From: Actinomadura mexicana
GTDB taxonomy: Bacteria; Actinomycetota; Actinomycetes; Streptosporangiales; Streptosporangiaceae
Assembly: GCF_900188105.1 (NCBI RefSeq)
Contig: NZ_FZNP01000010.1
Coordinates: 186,001-250,000 of the forward strand
Length of the DNA stretch: 64,000 bases
Direction of reading: 5' to 3'
Both the position numbers and the translations under genes were made by a program. Positions 17,161 to 25,408 of this stretch are shown piece by piece. The notes beneath the pieces were generated by a model. The model ran no database searches and was not told the DNA's origin. It saw only the letters and a program-made list of their open reading frames with translations. Within the stretch, counting starts at the first letter, position 1. Each line of letters begins with the position of its first letter.

Positions 17161-17734
17161 CACCCCCTACCTGCGCGAGAGCGTCCGGACCGCCGTCAAG
17201 GTCCTCATCGTGGGGCACTTCGCCGTCGGCAAGACCACCTACGTCGGGACGCTCTCGGAGATCCGCCCGCTGCGCACCGAGGAGCGGATGACGCAGGCCG
17301 GGGCGGCCGTGGACGACCTCGCCGGCATCAAGGACAAGACGACCACGACCGTCGCGATGGACTTCGGCCGCCTCACCCTCAGCGACGACCTCGTCTTGTA
17401 CCTGTTCGGGGCACCGGGGCAGCAGCGCTTCACCCGGCTGTGGGACGACCTCGCGCGCGGCGCCCTCGGCGCGCTGATCCTGGTGGACACCGCCCGCCTC
17501 CAGGAGTCGTTCGCCGTCATGGACATCGTGGAGAAGCAGGGCCTCCCGTACGCGGTCGCCGTCAACCACTTCGAGGGCTCGCCGCGGTTCCCCGAAGCCG
17601 AGGTGCGCGAGGCCCTCGACCTCTCGCCGTCGACGCCGCTCGTCAACTGCGACGCCCGCGACCGCACCTCGTCCACCGAGGCGCTCATCTCGCTCGTCGA
17701 CCACCTCCTCACCCTGGACGGGGAGCAGCCATGA
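17138..17734 (+). CDS. cvnD: Small GTPase, CvnD type
   Basis: 198 residues. G1 is GHFAVGKTT (about 26-34), G3 is FGAPGQQRF in place of classical DxxGQ, and G4 reads VNHFEG where Ras-like proteins have NKxD. These deviations are normal for the MglA-like/Cvn GTPase group. It would act as the switch of the conservon complex at the membrane. GGAGG precedes ATG 17138, located inside the end of cvnC. The stop overlaps the P450 start by ATGA. Confidence 0.92.
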   Translation: MDSALASDTPYLRESVRTAVKVLIVGHFAVGKTTYVGTLSEIRPLRTEERMTQAGAAVDDLAGIKDKTTTTVAMDFGRLTLSDDLVLYLFGAPGQQRFTRLWDDLARGALGALILVDTARLQESFAVMDIVEKQGLPYAVAVNHFEGSPRFPEAEVREALDLSPSTPLVNCDARDRTSSTEALISLVDHLLTLDGEQP

Positions 17735-18927
17735 CCATCGACCGCAACGCGCCCCAGCGCGTCGCGCTGTACGGCCCGGAGTTCGCCAAGGACCCGCAGG
17801 GCGCCTACGCGCGGATGCGCGAGCACGGCGACCTCGCGCCCGTCGAGCTGGCGCCGGGCGTGCCGGCGACGCTCGTCCTCGGCTACGACGCCGCCCTGGA
17901 GATCCTGCGCGATCCGGCCACGTTCCCGCGCTGCAGCGAGGTGTGGGAGGAGGCCGTCGGCCCCGAGTGCCCGGTGCTGCCGATGATGATGTCGCGGCCC
18001 AACGCGCTGTTCACCAACGGAACGGTGCACGCCCGCCTGCGGTCGGTGATCGTCGACAGCCTGGACCGGGTCGACCCGGTGTCGCTGCGCGACAACGTCG
18101 AGCGCAGCGCCGACGTCCTCATCGACCGGTTCACCGGGGACGGCAAGGCCGACCTCATGACCCAGTACGCCCGCACGCTGCCGCTGCTGGTGTTCAACGA
18201 GATGTTCGGCTGCCCTCCCGAGACCGGCGACAAGCTCGTGCGCGGTATGAGCGCCATCTTCGACACCGTCTCGGCCGAGGAGGGCAACGCGCTGCTCGCG
18301 GAGGCGACCGGCGAGCTGGTGGCGAGCAAGCGCGCCAGGCCGGGTCCGGACGTGACGTCCTGGATGATGAGCCACCCCGCCGGGCTCGACGACCTGGAGA
18401 TGGCCCACCAGATCACGCTGCTGTGGGGGGCCGGCACCGAGCCGGAGCAGAACCTCATCGCCAACGGCATCCTGCTGCTGCTCTCCGACGACCGGTTCGG
18501 CGGCGATCTGTCCGGCGGCGCCCTGCCCGTCGAGGACGCGCTCGACGAGATCCTCTGGACCGACCCGCCGATGGCCAACTACGGGACGACGTTCCCCCGC
18601 CAGGACATCGACTTCCACGGCTACCGCCTGCCCGCCCACCAGCCCGTCCTGGTCAGCTACGCCGCCGCGAACACCGACCCGTCGCGGGGGACCGCCGACC
18701 GCCGGGGCAACCGCGCCCACCTGTCCTACGCGGGCGGCCCGCACACCTGCCCGGCGAGGGGCCACTCCCGGCTCATCGCGTCCGTCGCGATCGAGAAGCT
18801 CCTCGACCGGATCCCCGACGTGGAGCTGGCCGTCCCCGCGGAGCACCTGGAATGGCGGCCGGGCCCGTTCCACCGGGCCCTCACCGTCCTCCCGGTCACC
18901 TTCCCGCCGGACCAGGCCCTTCGGTAG
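17731..18927 (+). CDS. cvnE: Cytochrome P450 of the conservon, with altered ExxR motif
   Basis: 398 residues. The heme ligand is Cys340 in AGGPHTCPARG, a bacterial P450 loop with Pro after the Cys in place of Ile/Leu. The I-helix reads LLWGAGTEPEQNL (about 229-241), close to the AGxxT oxygen-activation motif. The K-helix reads EILW (273-276) where nearly all P450s have ExxR, so the salt bridge partner Arg is missing. P450s that accompany conservons, as with the S. coelicolor cvn9 type, often diverge. The ATG overlaps the cvnD stop, so it is part of the operon. Its 3' end overlaps the convergent SPFH gene by 32 nt. Confidence 0.88.
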   Translation: MTIDRNAPQRVALYGPEFAKDPQGAYARMREHGDLAPVELAPGVPATLVLGYDAALEILRDPATFPRCSEVWEEAVGPECPVLPMMMSRPNALFTNGTVHARLRSVIVDSLDRVDPVSLRDNVERSADVLIDRFTGDGKADLMTQYARTLPLLVFNEMFGCPPETGDKLVRGMSAIFDTVSAEEGNALLAEATGELVASKRARPGPDVTSWMMSHPAGLDDLEMAHQITLLWGAGTEPEQNLIANGILLLLSDDRFGGDLSGGALPVEDALDEILWTDPPMANYGTTFPRQDIDFHGYRLPAHQPVLVSYAAANTDPSRGTADRRGNRAHLSYAGGPHTCPARGHSRLIASVAIEKLLDRIPDVELAVPAEHLEWRPGPFHRALTVLPVTFPPDQALR

Positions 18928-20299
18928 CCGCGCGCAGCGCGCCGGCGACGGCGGCGAGCTGCGCGACCAGGCCGGCCACGCCGGTCTGGTCGCCGCCGTT
19001 GACGGTGACGGTGCGCAGCTCGTCCGGCTTGGGCAGCTTGGCCATGATCTCCGGCAGCGCCGCGATCAGCCGCGCCTGGACGGCCGCGGGCGTCCGCTCG
19101 TTCTCCAGCGCGGCGCGGGCGGCCTCCCGCTCCAGGTCGAGCAGCGCCTGCTCGTGCCGCGACCGGGCCCGCAGGTCGGCGAGGGACAGCTCGCCCTCGG
19201 TGCGCAGCCGGGCCAGCTCGTGGTCGCGCTCGATGCGCAGCCGCCCCGTCTCGGCCTCCTCCTCGTGCCGCTCGCGCTCCATCCGCAGCGCGTGCCGCGT
19301 GGTCTCGGTCTGGAGCTCGGCGAACTCGCGGGAGTCGTCGTGCTCGCGCCGGGTGCGGCGCAGCTTCTCGGCCGCCTCGGTGTCGAACAGCTGCGACTCG
19401 TTGCGGGCGCGCAGTTCGGCGAGCTCGCGCTCGTGCTCCAGCCGCTGCGTCTCCTTGATCCGCGCGGCGGTCATCTCCCGCTGCGCGACGGCCTCCTCGG
19501 CCTCCAGCTCCGCCAGCCGCGCGATCTGCCCCTGCTCGGCCCGGTAGGGCTTCTGCAGGTTCTCCCAGAGCCGCGACGAGCTGACCACGGCCTCCTTGAT
19601 CTGCACCGTGACGATCCGCAGGCCGAGCCCCTGGTCGCTGTTGTCCTCGCCCTCGGCGACCGCGCGCAGCCGGGCGGTCAGCTCCTCGATGATCGGCTGC
19701 TTGTCGCTGAGGACGTCGCGCACCCCCATCGTGGCGACCTTGTCCTTGATCGCCGCCTCGGCCTGCTCGCGGAGCTGGAGGTTCACCAGCCGCATCGGGT
19801 CGTCGCCGCCGAAGTCGAGCTTGCGGTAGGCGGTGCCGAAGTCCTGGACGATCCACTGCACGTAGCCCTGGACGAGCACGCCCTGCAGCTCCCGGCAGAT
19901 GCAGTACGCGTTGATCAGGATGGTCTGCGTCGCGCCCGGCACCACGAGGAAGGAGTCGGTGGACGGGTTGAACCGGAACGACACCCCGAGGCCGATGTGC
20001 AGCGGCTCGTCGCGCCCCCGCCGGGTGTGCACGACGAACGCGTTCGGCGGGACGAGCACGTTCTTCCACCGCCAGAACCCGCTGATCCGCACGTCCACGG
20101 GCCCCGGGCCCGGACGGTCGGCGGGCGCCGCGGCGCCGAGCGCGCGGTCGCGCTTGGCCAGCGGCCCCGGCGCCGGGGCCGCGCCGGGCGCGCCGGGAGG
20201 CGGTGGCGGGGAGCGCCTGGCCTTCAGATCGTCCTCCAGCACCGCCTGCTGTGCGACGACCTTGTCCAGATAACTGTTGCCCTGGTCTGAGGCGCTCAT
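18896..20299 (-). CDS. SPFH/band 7 domain protein with coiled-coil region
   Basis: 467 residues. A Pro/Ala-rich N-terminal 65 residues precede an SPFH domain (about 70-240: LVPPNAFVVHTRRGR, LGVSFRFNPSTDSFLVVPG, VNLQLREQAEAAIKDKVATM, IVTVQIKEAVVSS). Then comes a long charged coiled coil (about 250-420, many ER/EHER repeats), ending in a hydrophobic Ala-rich tail. No N-terminal transmembrane helix is evident, unlike flotillin. SPFH proteins build membrane-associated rings or scaffolds; the client here is unknown. ATG 20299 has GGGAGCGAG just upstream. The stop lies within the end of the convergent P450 gene. Confidence 0.85.
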   Translation of the reverse strand: MSASDQGNSYLDKVVAQQAVLEDDLKARRSPPPPPGAPGAAPAPGPLAKRDRALGAAAPADRPGPGPVDVRISGFWRWKNVLVPPNAFVVHTRRGRDEPLHIGLGVSFRFNPSTDSFLVVPGATQTILINAYCICRELQGVLVQGYVQWIVQDFGTAYRKLDFGGDDPMRLVNLQLREQAEAAIKDKVATMGVRDVLSDKQPIIEELTARLRAVAEGEDNSDQGLGLRIVTVQIKEAVVSSSRLWENLQKPYRAEQGQIARLAELEAEEAVAQREMTAARIKETQRLEHERELAELRARNESQLFDTEAAEKLRRTRREHDDSREFAELQTETTRHALRMERERHEEEAETGRLRIERDHELARLRTEGELSLADLRARSRHEQALLDLEREAARAALENERTPAAVQARLIAALPEIMAKLPKPDELRTVTVNGGDQTGVAGLVAQLAAVAGALRAATEGPGPAGR

Positions 20300-20369
20300 C
20301 TCGCTCCCGAATTCGGTGTGGCCGATACATTAATGAACCTTTTGCTTGGATGCGTGCGTATTTGCGGCT

Positions 20370-22316
20370 GTGGCGACACACGAGGCGACGGCGACGCGCG
20401 AAGGGGAACGGCGGGAAGCGGCCCGGACGGACACACCGATGCTCGCGATCGGGGCGGCGGCGGTCGCGCTCGTCGTCCTCGCGCTCGTCGTGCGGCTCGG
20501 GGGCGCGTTCAGCGAGACCGCGGCGCCGGGGCTCTCCCAGGCGGGGGCACTGACCAAGGCCGGCCTGGTGACGGCGCGGCTGGGCGGCAACGTCGCCGCC
20601 GTCCTGACGGTCGGGTGGCTGCTGGTCGCGGCCGTGTTCGTGCCCGGCACGCATACGGCGCGCAAGTGCCTGCGCGCCGCGTCGCTCACCGCGACGGCCT
20701 GGGCGGCGTGCACGCTGGCGCTGATCGTGTTCACCGTCCTGGACCTGTTCGGGGTGGGCGCCACCAAGGTCACCGGCGACATGATGCGGACGTTCCTCGT
20801 CGAGCTGCCGCAGGGGCGGGCCCTGTTCCTCGTCCTCGCCGCCACGGTCGCCGTGGCGGTCGCGGCGAGCCTCCCGCGCGCCGCGGCCGGGGCCGGGTAC
20901 CTGCTGGCGGGCGCGCTGGCCGGGATGCTGCCGCCGCTGTTCACCGGGCACGCCGCGAGCGGCGCGAACCATTCCCTCGCCGTCTACAGCCTCCTCGCCC
21001 ACATCGCGGGCGTCGCGCTGTGGACCGGCGGCCTGGTCGCCCTGGTCACGCTCGCCCCGGCCGTCGGCGACCGGCTCCCCCGCGTCGCCGACCGCTACAG
21101 CGGACTGGCGCTGGTGTCGTTCGCCGTCGTCGCCGCCAGCGGCGCCGTGAACGCGTGGGTGCGGCTCGGCGGCCTCCACCTCGGGTCGCGGTACGGGGCG
21201 CTGGTCGTCGCGAAGGCCGCCGCGCTCGCCGTCCTCGGCGCGATCGGCTGGTGGCACCGCCGCGCCACCCTCCCCGCCCTGCGCGGCGGGAGGGGCGCGC
21301 GGCCCTTCCTGCGGCTCGGCGCCGTCGAGATCCTCGTGATGGCCGCGACGATGGCGCTGGCGACCGGACTGTCCCGCACGCCGCCGCCGGAGGTCGCGCC
21401 GGGCACGCTGGACGTCGTCGCGCTGCGGCTCGGGTTCCCGCTGCCCGGTCCCGCCGGGGCCGGGCCGCTCCTGCTCGACTGGTGGATCGACCCGCTGTTC
21501 CTCGTGCTCGCCGTCGCCGGCGCCGTCCTCTACGGGACGGGCGTCGCGCGGGTCCGCGACTGGCCCCGGCGGCGGAGCCTGTCCTGGACCGCCGGGCTGT
21601 TCGTCGTGCTGCTCGCCACCTGCGGCGGGATCTCCCGGTACAGCATGGTCCTGTTCAGCGTCCATGCCGTCCAGCACGTCCTGGTCGGCCTGGTGGCGCC
21701 GGTCCTGCTGCTGTACGGGGCGCCTCTGCGGCTGGCGCTGGAGGCGATGCGCGGTGAGGGCAGGACGTTGCTCGCCGCCGCTGCCGGGAGCCGGGGAGTC
21801 CGGGTGCTCACGGACCCGGCCGCCGCGTCCGCGCTGCTCCTGCTCAGCCTCTACGCGTTCTCCAGGTCGCCGCTGTTCGAGGCGTCCCTCGCCAACCACG
21901 CCCTGCACTCGCTGGCGCTGGTCGCCTTCCTGGCCGTCGGGCTCGCCTACTTCCACGGGACGGCCGGGACGCTGATGCCGTTCGCACTCCTGCCGCTCCA
22001 CGCCATCGCCGGGACCGCCCTGATGCGGGACGGGACCGTCCTCGGCGGCTGGTACGAGCACCTCGGCCGCCGCTGGGGCGCGTCACCGCTGGACGACCAG
22101 CACCTCGGCGCCCTGCTGCTCTGGACGGCGGCCGCCGCCGTCACGCTCGCCGCCGCGGCCGCCCGCGGGCGCTACCGGCGGAGCCCCCGGTCCACCACCC
22201 GGCTGAGCGCCTCCACCACCGTCGGGTCGTACTCGGAGGCCGAGTCCAGCCGCAGCCGCTCCAGCACCGCGGCGCCCCGGTCGCGGTCGGCGGAGTCGCC
22301 GACCAGGTCGTCGTAG
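20370..22316 (+). CDS. CopD-CtaG fusion: copper resistance/cytochrome c oxidase assembly membrane protein
   Basis: About 648 residues with some 14 predicted helices. The N-terminal half is CopD-like (HAASGANHSLAVYSLLAHIAG near the middle); the C-terminal half is CtaG_Cox11/caa3-like (LLLDWWIDPLFLVLA, YSMVLFSVHAVQHVLVG, LANHALHSL). Such fusions are common in actinobacteria and are linked to copper delivery and oxidase assembly. The start is uncertain: TTG 20346, GTG 20370 and ATG 20439 are in frame and none has a good SD; a TACATT box lies at 20326-20331. The last 48 residues are a Ser/Arg-rich tail that reads antisense to the HD-domain gene, a 145-nt tail-to-tail overlap. Confidence 0.82.
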   Translation: MATHEATATREGERREAARTDTPMLAIGAAAVALVVLALVVRLGGAFSETAAPGLSQAGALTKAGLVTARLGGNVAAVLTVGWLLVAAVFVPGTHTARKCLRAASLTATAWAACTLALIVFTVLDLFGVGATKVTGDMMRTFLVELPQGRALFLVLAATVAVAVAASLPRAAAGAGYLLAGALAGMLPPLFTGHAASGANHSLAVYSLLAHIAGVALWTGGLVALVTLAPAVGDRLPRVADRYSGLALVSFAVVAASGAVNAWVRLGGLHLGSRYGALVVAKAAALAVLGAIGWWHRRATLPALRGGRGARPFLRLGAVEILVMAATMALATGLSRTPPPEVAPGTLDVVALRLGFPLPGPAGAGPLLLDWWIDPLFLVLAVAGAVLYGTGVARVRDWPRRRSLSWTAGLFVVLLATCGGISRYSMVLFSVHAVQHVLVGLVAPVLLLYGAPLRLALEAMRGEGRTLLAAAAGSRGVRVLTDPAAASALLLLSLYAFSRSPLFEASLANHALHSLALVAFLAVGLAYFHGTAGTLMPFALLPLHAIAGTALMRDGTVLGGWYEHLGRRWGASPLDDQHLGALLLWTAAAAVTLAAAAARGRYRRSPRSTTRLSASTTVGSYSEAESSRSRSSTAAPRSRSAESPTRSS

Positions 22317-23500
22317 GCGTTGGCGACCTTGATGATGCGGCCGGCGAGCGGCGGCGGGATCGGCCGCTCCCCGGCGTCACCGGACGGCTCGCGTCCCGTC
22401 CGGTAGGGGTGCGACGACAGGTGGACGATGTGCGCGACCCGGTCGAGGACCCCGGTCTGCTTGATCACCTCGGCGCCGAGCTCGGCGATGCGGCGCTGCT
22501 CGGCTGGGGACGCCAGCACCGTCGCACCGCCCGGGATCGGGTCGCCGAGCGACAGCTGCCCGATGTCGTGCATGAGGGCGGCGTACTCCAGTTCGAGCAG
22601 CTCCTCCTCCGACATCCCGAGCTCGCGCCCCATCGCCACCGCGAGCTTGGACACCCGGTGCGAGTGCCCCGCCTCCACGTAGCCGCCGACCTCGGTGACG
22701 CGCGACAGCGCCCGGACGGTCTGCAGGTAGGTGGCGCGGATCCCGGCATAGCGGCGGAACGCGAACTGAGTCACCAGGATCGGCACCGTGAAGATCAGCA
22801 GCGCGGCCTCGCCCATCGCCGTCGTGGCGACCGCGATGAGCATGGCGGTGGCGCTGGTCGCCGCGCACAGCGCCATCTTCGCGTCGAACTCGTCGCGCAG
22901 CGCGATGCCGAACCGCGCCCGGACGGCCTCCGCGCGGATCATCGCGGCGATCAGCATGTCGGTGAAGCAGGACAGCACCATCACGAAGCACATGACGGCC
23001 AGCAGCAGCTGCCAGGGCAGCCGCAGGGACAGCAGCGGCCGGAAGCACAGCGCGACGACCGCGACGGTGAACAACCGCCGCGCCATCGCGTCGGGCCGCG
23101 GCGACCGGCCGACCGCGACGTGCGGCAGCGAGCCGACCAGCATCCCGGCCGCGGTGACGGCGACGACCTGGAGCGCGGAGTGCCCGGCGGCCACGACGCC
23201 GAGCGGCGCGCCCGGCGGGGCGCCCTCCGGGCCGAGGCCGACCAGCATCGCGTACCCCATCGCGCCGGCGCCGGCGATCGGCGCGACCTCCCGGTTGCCC
23301 GGCATCACCATGCGGAATAGCTCGCCGAGCGCGATCAGCACGCCGAAGATGATCGCCACGTCGGGCTGGCGCAGCCCGACCGCCGCGACCTCGGCGATCG
23401 CGACGATCACGAACAGCCCGGCGGTGGCGATCAGCAGGAGCTGGCCGGAGTCGATGGTCTGCCACGCGGCCCGGTCGCGGGCGCGCGCCTCCCCGCTCAT
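22172..23500 (-). CDS. Membrane HD-domain phosphohydrolase, GYP motif absent
   Basis: 442 residues. Several helices fill the N-terminal 250 residues. The C-terminal HD domain has GHSHRVSKLAVAMG and LMHDIGQLSLGDP with the catalytic HD pair. The region that carries HHExxDGxGYP in HD-GYP enzymes is replaced by HLSSHPYRTGRE, so c-di-GMP hydrolysis cannot be assumed. The start lies 10 nt after the stop of the upstream HD-GYP gene, so the two are co-transcribed and share a fold: a likely duplication with one divergent copy. The 3' end overlaps the convergent CopD-CtaG gene by 145 nt. Confidence 0.85.
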   Translation of the reverse strand: MSGEARARDRAAWQTIDSGQLLLIATAGLFVIVAIAEVAAVGLRQPDVAIIFGVLIALGELFRMVMPGNREVAPIAGAGAMGYAMLVGLGPEGAPPGAPLGVVAAGHSALQVVAVTAAGMLVGSLPHVAVGRSPRPDAMARRLFTVAVVALCFRPLLSLRLPWQLLLAVMCFVMVLSCFTDMLIAAMIRAEAVRARFGIALRDEFDAKMALCAATSATAMLIAVATTAMGEAALLIFTVPILVTQFAFRRYAGIRATYLQTVRALSRVTEVGGYVEAGHSHRVSKLAVAMGRELGMSEEELLELEYAALMHDIGQLSLGDPIPGGATVLASPAEQRRIAELGAEVIKQTGVLDRVAHIVHLSSHPYRTGREPSGDAGERPIPPPLAGRIIKVANAYDDLVGDSADRDRGAAVLERLRLDSASEYDPTVVEALSRVVDRGLRR

Positions 23501-23510
23501 GGACGCTCCG

Positions 23511-24860
23511 TCACTGGCGGACCCCGTCGCCGCCGGCGACGCGCAGCGGCGCGCTCGGGTCGTCGTGGTCCTGCTGGGTGGTCTCGACGACGTCGTCGTC
23601 GGGCAGCACGACCGGCCGCGGCGGCTCCCAGCCCTCCCGCTCCAGCGCCCGCAGGAACGCCTCCACCATCGCGGGGTCGAAGTGGTCGCCCATCCCGCGG
23701 CGCAGCTCCTCGACCGCCTCCTCCCTGGTGCGGGCGGCGCGGTAGGAGCGGGTCGAGGTCATCGAGTCGAACGCGTCCGCGACGGAGATGACCCGGGCGA
23801 ACTCGGGGATCTCGTCGCCCGCGAGGCCCATCGGGTAGCCGCGGCCGTCCATCTTCTCGTGGTGGTGCATGATGCCGGCGAGCGCCTCGTCCAGGAAGCC
23901 GATCTCGCGGACGATCTCCAGCCCGCGCATCGGGTGCAGCTGGATCGCGGCGAGCTCCTCCTCGGTGAGCGAGCCGGACTTCTGCAGCACCTTGGTCGGG
24001 ACGCCGAGCTTGCCGACGTCGTGCAGCATCCCCGCGTACCGGATGGCCTCGACCCGGTCCGCGCGCATCCCGATCTCCTGGGCGATCATCACCGAGCCGC
24101 GGGAGACGCGCTCGGAATGACCGCGGGTGTAGAAGTCCTTGGTCTCGACCGCCTGGCAGAGCGCGGCGAGCGTCGCGGCGTGCGCCTGCTGCTGCGCGTA
24201 CGCCTGGTCCATGGCCCAGCGGGCGATGAACAGGGGGAGCAGGACGAGCACGGCCGCGAAGAACCCGACCCGCGGCCACAGCCCGGCGATCAGCAGGCCG
24301 ACCATGCCGTAGCCGAGGCATCCGACGGCGATCTGGCCGCTCTCGTGCAGCAGCTCGCGCGGCGTGGCCTGCCGGCTGAGCAGCAGCACCCCGGCCATCA
24401 GCGCCAGGTTCACCAGGACGAACGCGACCAGCGCGCCGAGGAACGGCCCGATGACGTTCTCGACCCAGCGGGCCTTCTCGGGATGGAACCGGTCACCGTC
24501 CAGGAGGTCGAACACCGTCCCGGCCATGAAGCCGCTGAGCGCGAACTGCGCGCCGTTGAAGAGCCGCTTGACCGGCGCGAAGATCCGCTGCCCGGTGACC
24601 AGGGCGCAGAGGCCGAGCAGCGCGGCGCCGACCGGGCCGAGCAGCACCACCGACGCCAGGCTGGCGGCGAAGCTGAGCGACACCCTGGCCCGCGTGATGT
24701 TCAGCCGCGCGGGCGCGGAGTCGCAGATGAGGAACAGCAGCGCCAGGACGGCGAGCTTCGACCAGTCGAGATCCGTGAAGGACGACGTCGCGATGAGGCC
24801 CGCCGCGAGCGCGACCACACCGCAGACGTACGCCCAGGCAGCGAGAGGTAGTCCACGCAT
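23511..24860 (-). CDS. Membrane HD-GYP domain phosphodiesterase
   Basis: 449 residues. Eight or so N-terminal hydrophobic segments (a MASE-like sensor region, about 1-220) precede an HD-GYP domain with GHSERVS, MLHDVGKLGVP, HPMRGLEIV, HHHEKMDGRGYPMGL and ADAFDSMTSTRSYR. All metal-binding and GYP elements are intact, which predicts hydrolysis of c-di-GMP or a related cyclic dinucleotide. ATG 24860 is preferred because GAGGGG lies 6 nt upstream; the frame extends to a GTG at 24908 without good support. The C-terminus is acidic (VVLPDDDVVETTQQDHDD). Confidence 0.88.
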   Translation of the reverse strand: MRGLPLAAWAYVCGVVALAAGLIATSSFTDLDWSKLAVLALLFLICDSAPARLNITRARVSLSFAASLASVVLLGPVGAALLGLCALVTGQRIFAPVKRLFNGAQFALSGFMAGTVFDLLDGDRFHPEKARWVENVIGPFLGALVAFVLVNLALMAGVLLLSRQATPRELLHESGQIAVGCLGYGMVGLLIAGLWPRVGFFAAVLVLLPLFIARWAMDQAYAQQQAHAATLAALCQAVETKDFYTRGHSERVSRGSVMIAQEIGMRADRVEAIRYAGMLHDVGKLGVPTKVLQKSGSLTEEELAAIQLHPMRGLEIVREIGFLDEALAGIMHHHEKMDGRGYPMGLAGDEIPEFARVISVADAFDSMTSTRSYRAARTREEAVEELRRGMGDHFDPAMVEAFLRALEREGWEPPRPVVLPDDDVVETTQQDHDDPSAPLRVAGGDGVRQ

Positions 24861-25408
24861 TGCCGCCCCTCGGGGAGTGACGAGTTGGCAGGCCGCCACC
24901 GGGCTCACATGTGCCTGCCGGCACCTAGACCCAGGACACGCCCTTGGTCATCATCAACGACGACGACGACGGGACGCTCGGGCGCCGCCCGTGTCCATCC
25001 GGTGTCACGCGCTTGAGCATGGCTCCTTGCCTCCCCCCAGCCGAGCCGGGCCGACCGGCCTCGCGGCCGGCCACCGGGACCGGTGCGGTCCAAGTCTCCC
25101 GGGCGAGCACGTGCCCCGAATTCCTCGGAGTGCACGCGCTCCGTCACTGATTTCGGCATAAGCCTAACGCGGACTGCCCAGGTCACACAGGCGTGCAGGA
25201 AAACGTGAGCAAAGCGTGAACCAATCGTCACCTTAGGTGATCAATTGTCCTGGTTGAAAAGCCAATCATCGAAGCACAATCCGGCCCGCACAAACCGGCT
25301 GCACAATCTCGCTGCACAATCTGAATGCACGTGCATCCGCAAATGCATCCGCGTCATTCGGTAAAGGTCGGCCAACGCGGCCCCGGAGCTTTTAAAAAAT
25401 TGGACCAA
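24861..25408. promoter_or_regulatory. Long intergenic region upstream of the HD-GYP gene, AT-richer than surroundings
   Basis: About 550 nt. Positions 25190-25400 are strikingly less GC-rich than the rest of the window and include the perfect palindrome TCACCTTAGGTGA (25228-25240) and repeats of CTGCACAATCT (about 25299-25321). The palindrome is a good operator candidate for the HD-GYP operon. Nearer that gene, a 31-codon frame (25020 down to 24925) starts after GGGGGGAGGCAAGGAGCC and could be a leader peptide, but its coding quality is poor. No RNA structure of a known riboswitch class was recognised. Confidence 0.4.

Noticed and set aside
24905..25231. 108-codon frame upstream of the HD-GYP gene
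   Set aside because: No domain, a poor start context, and it overlaps the likely promoter and palindrome region.
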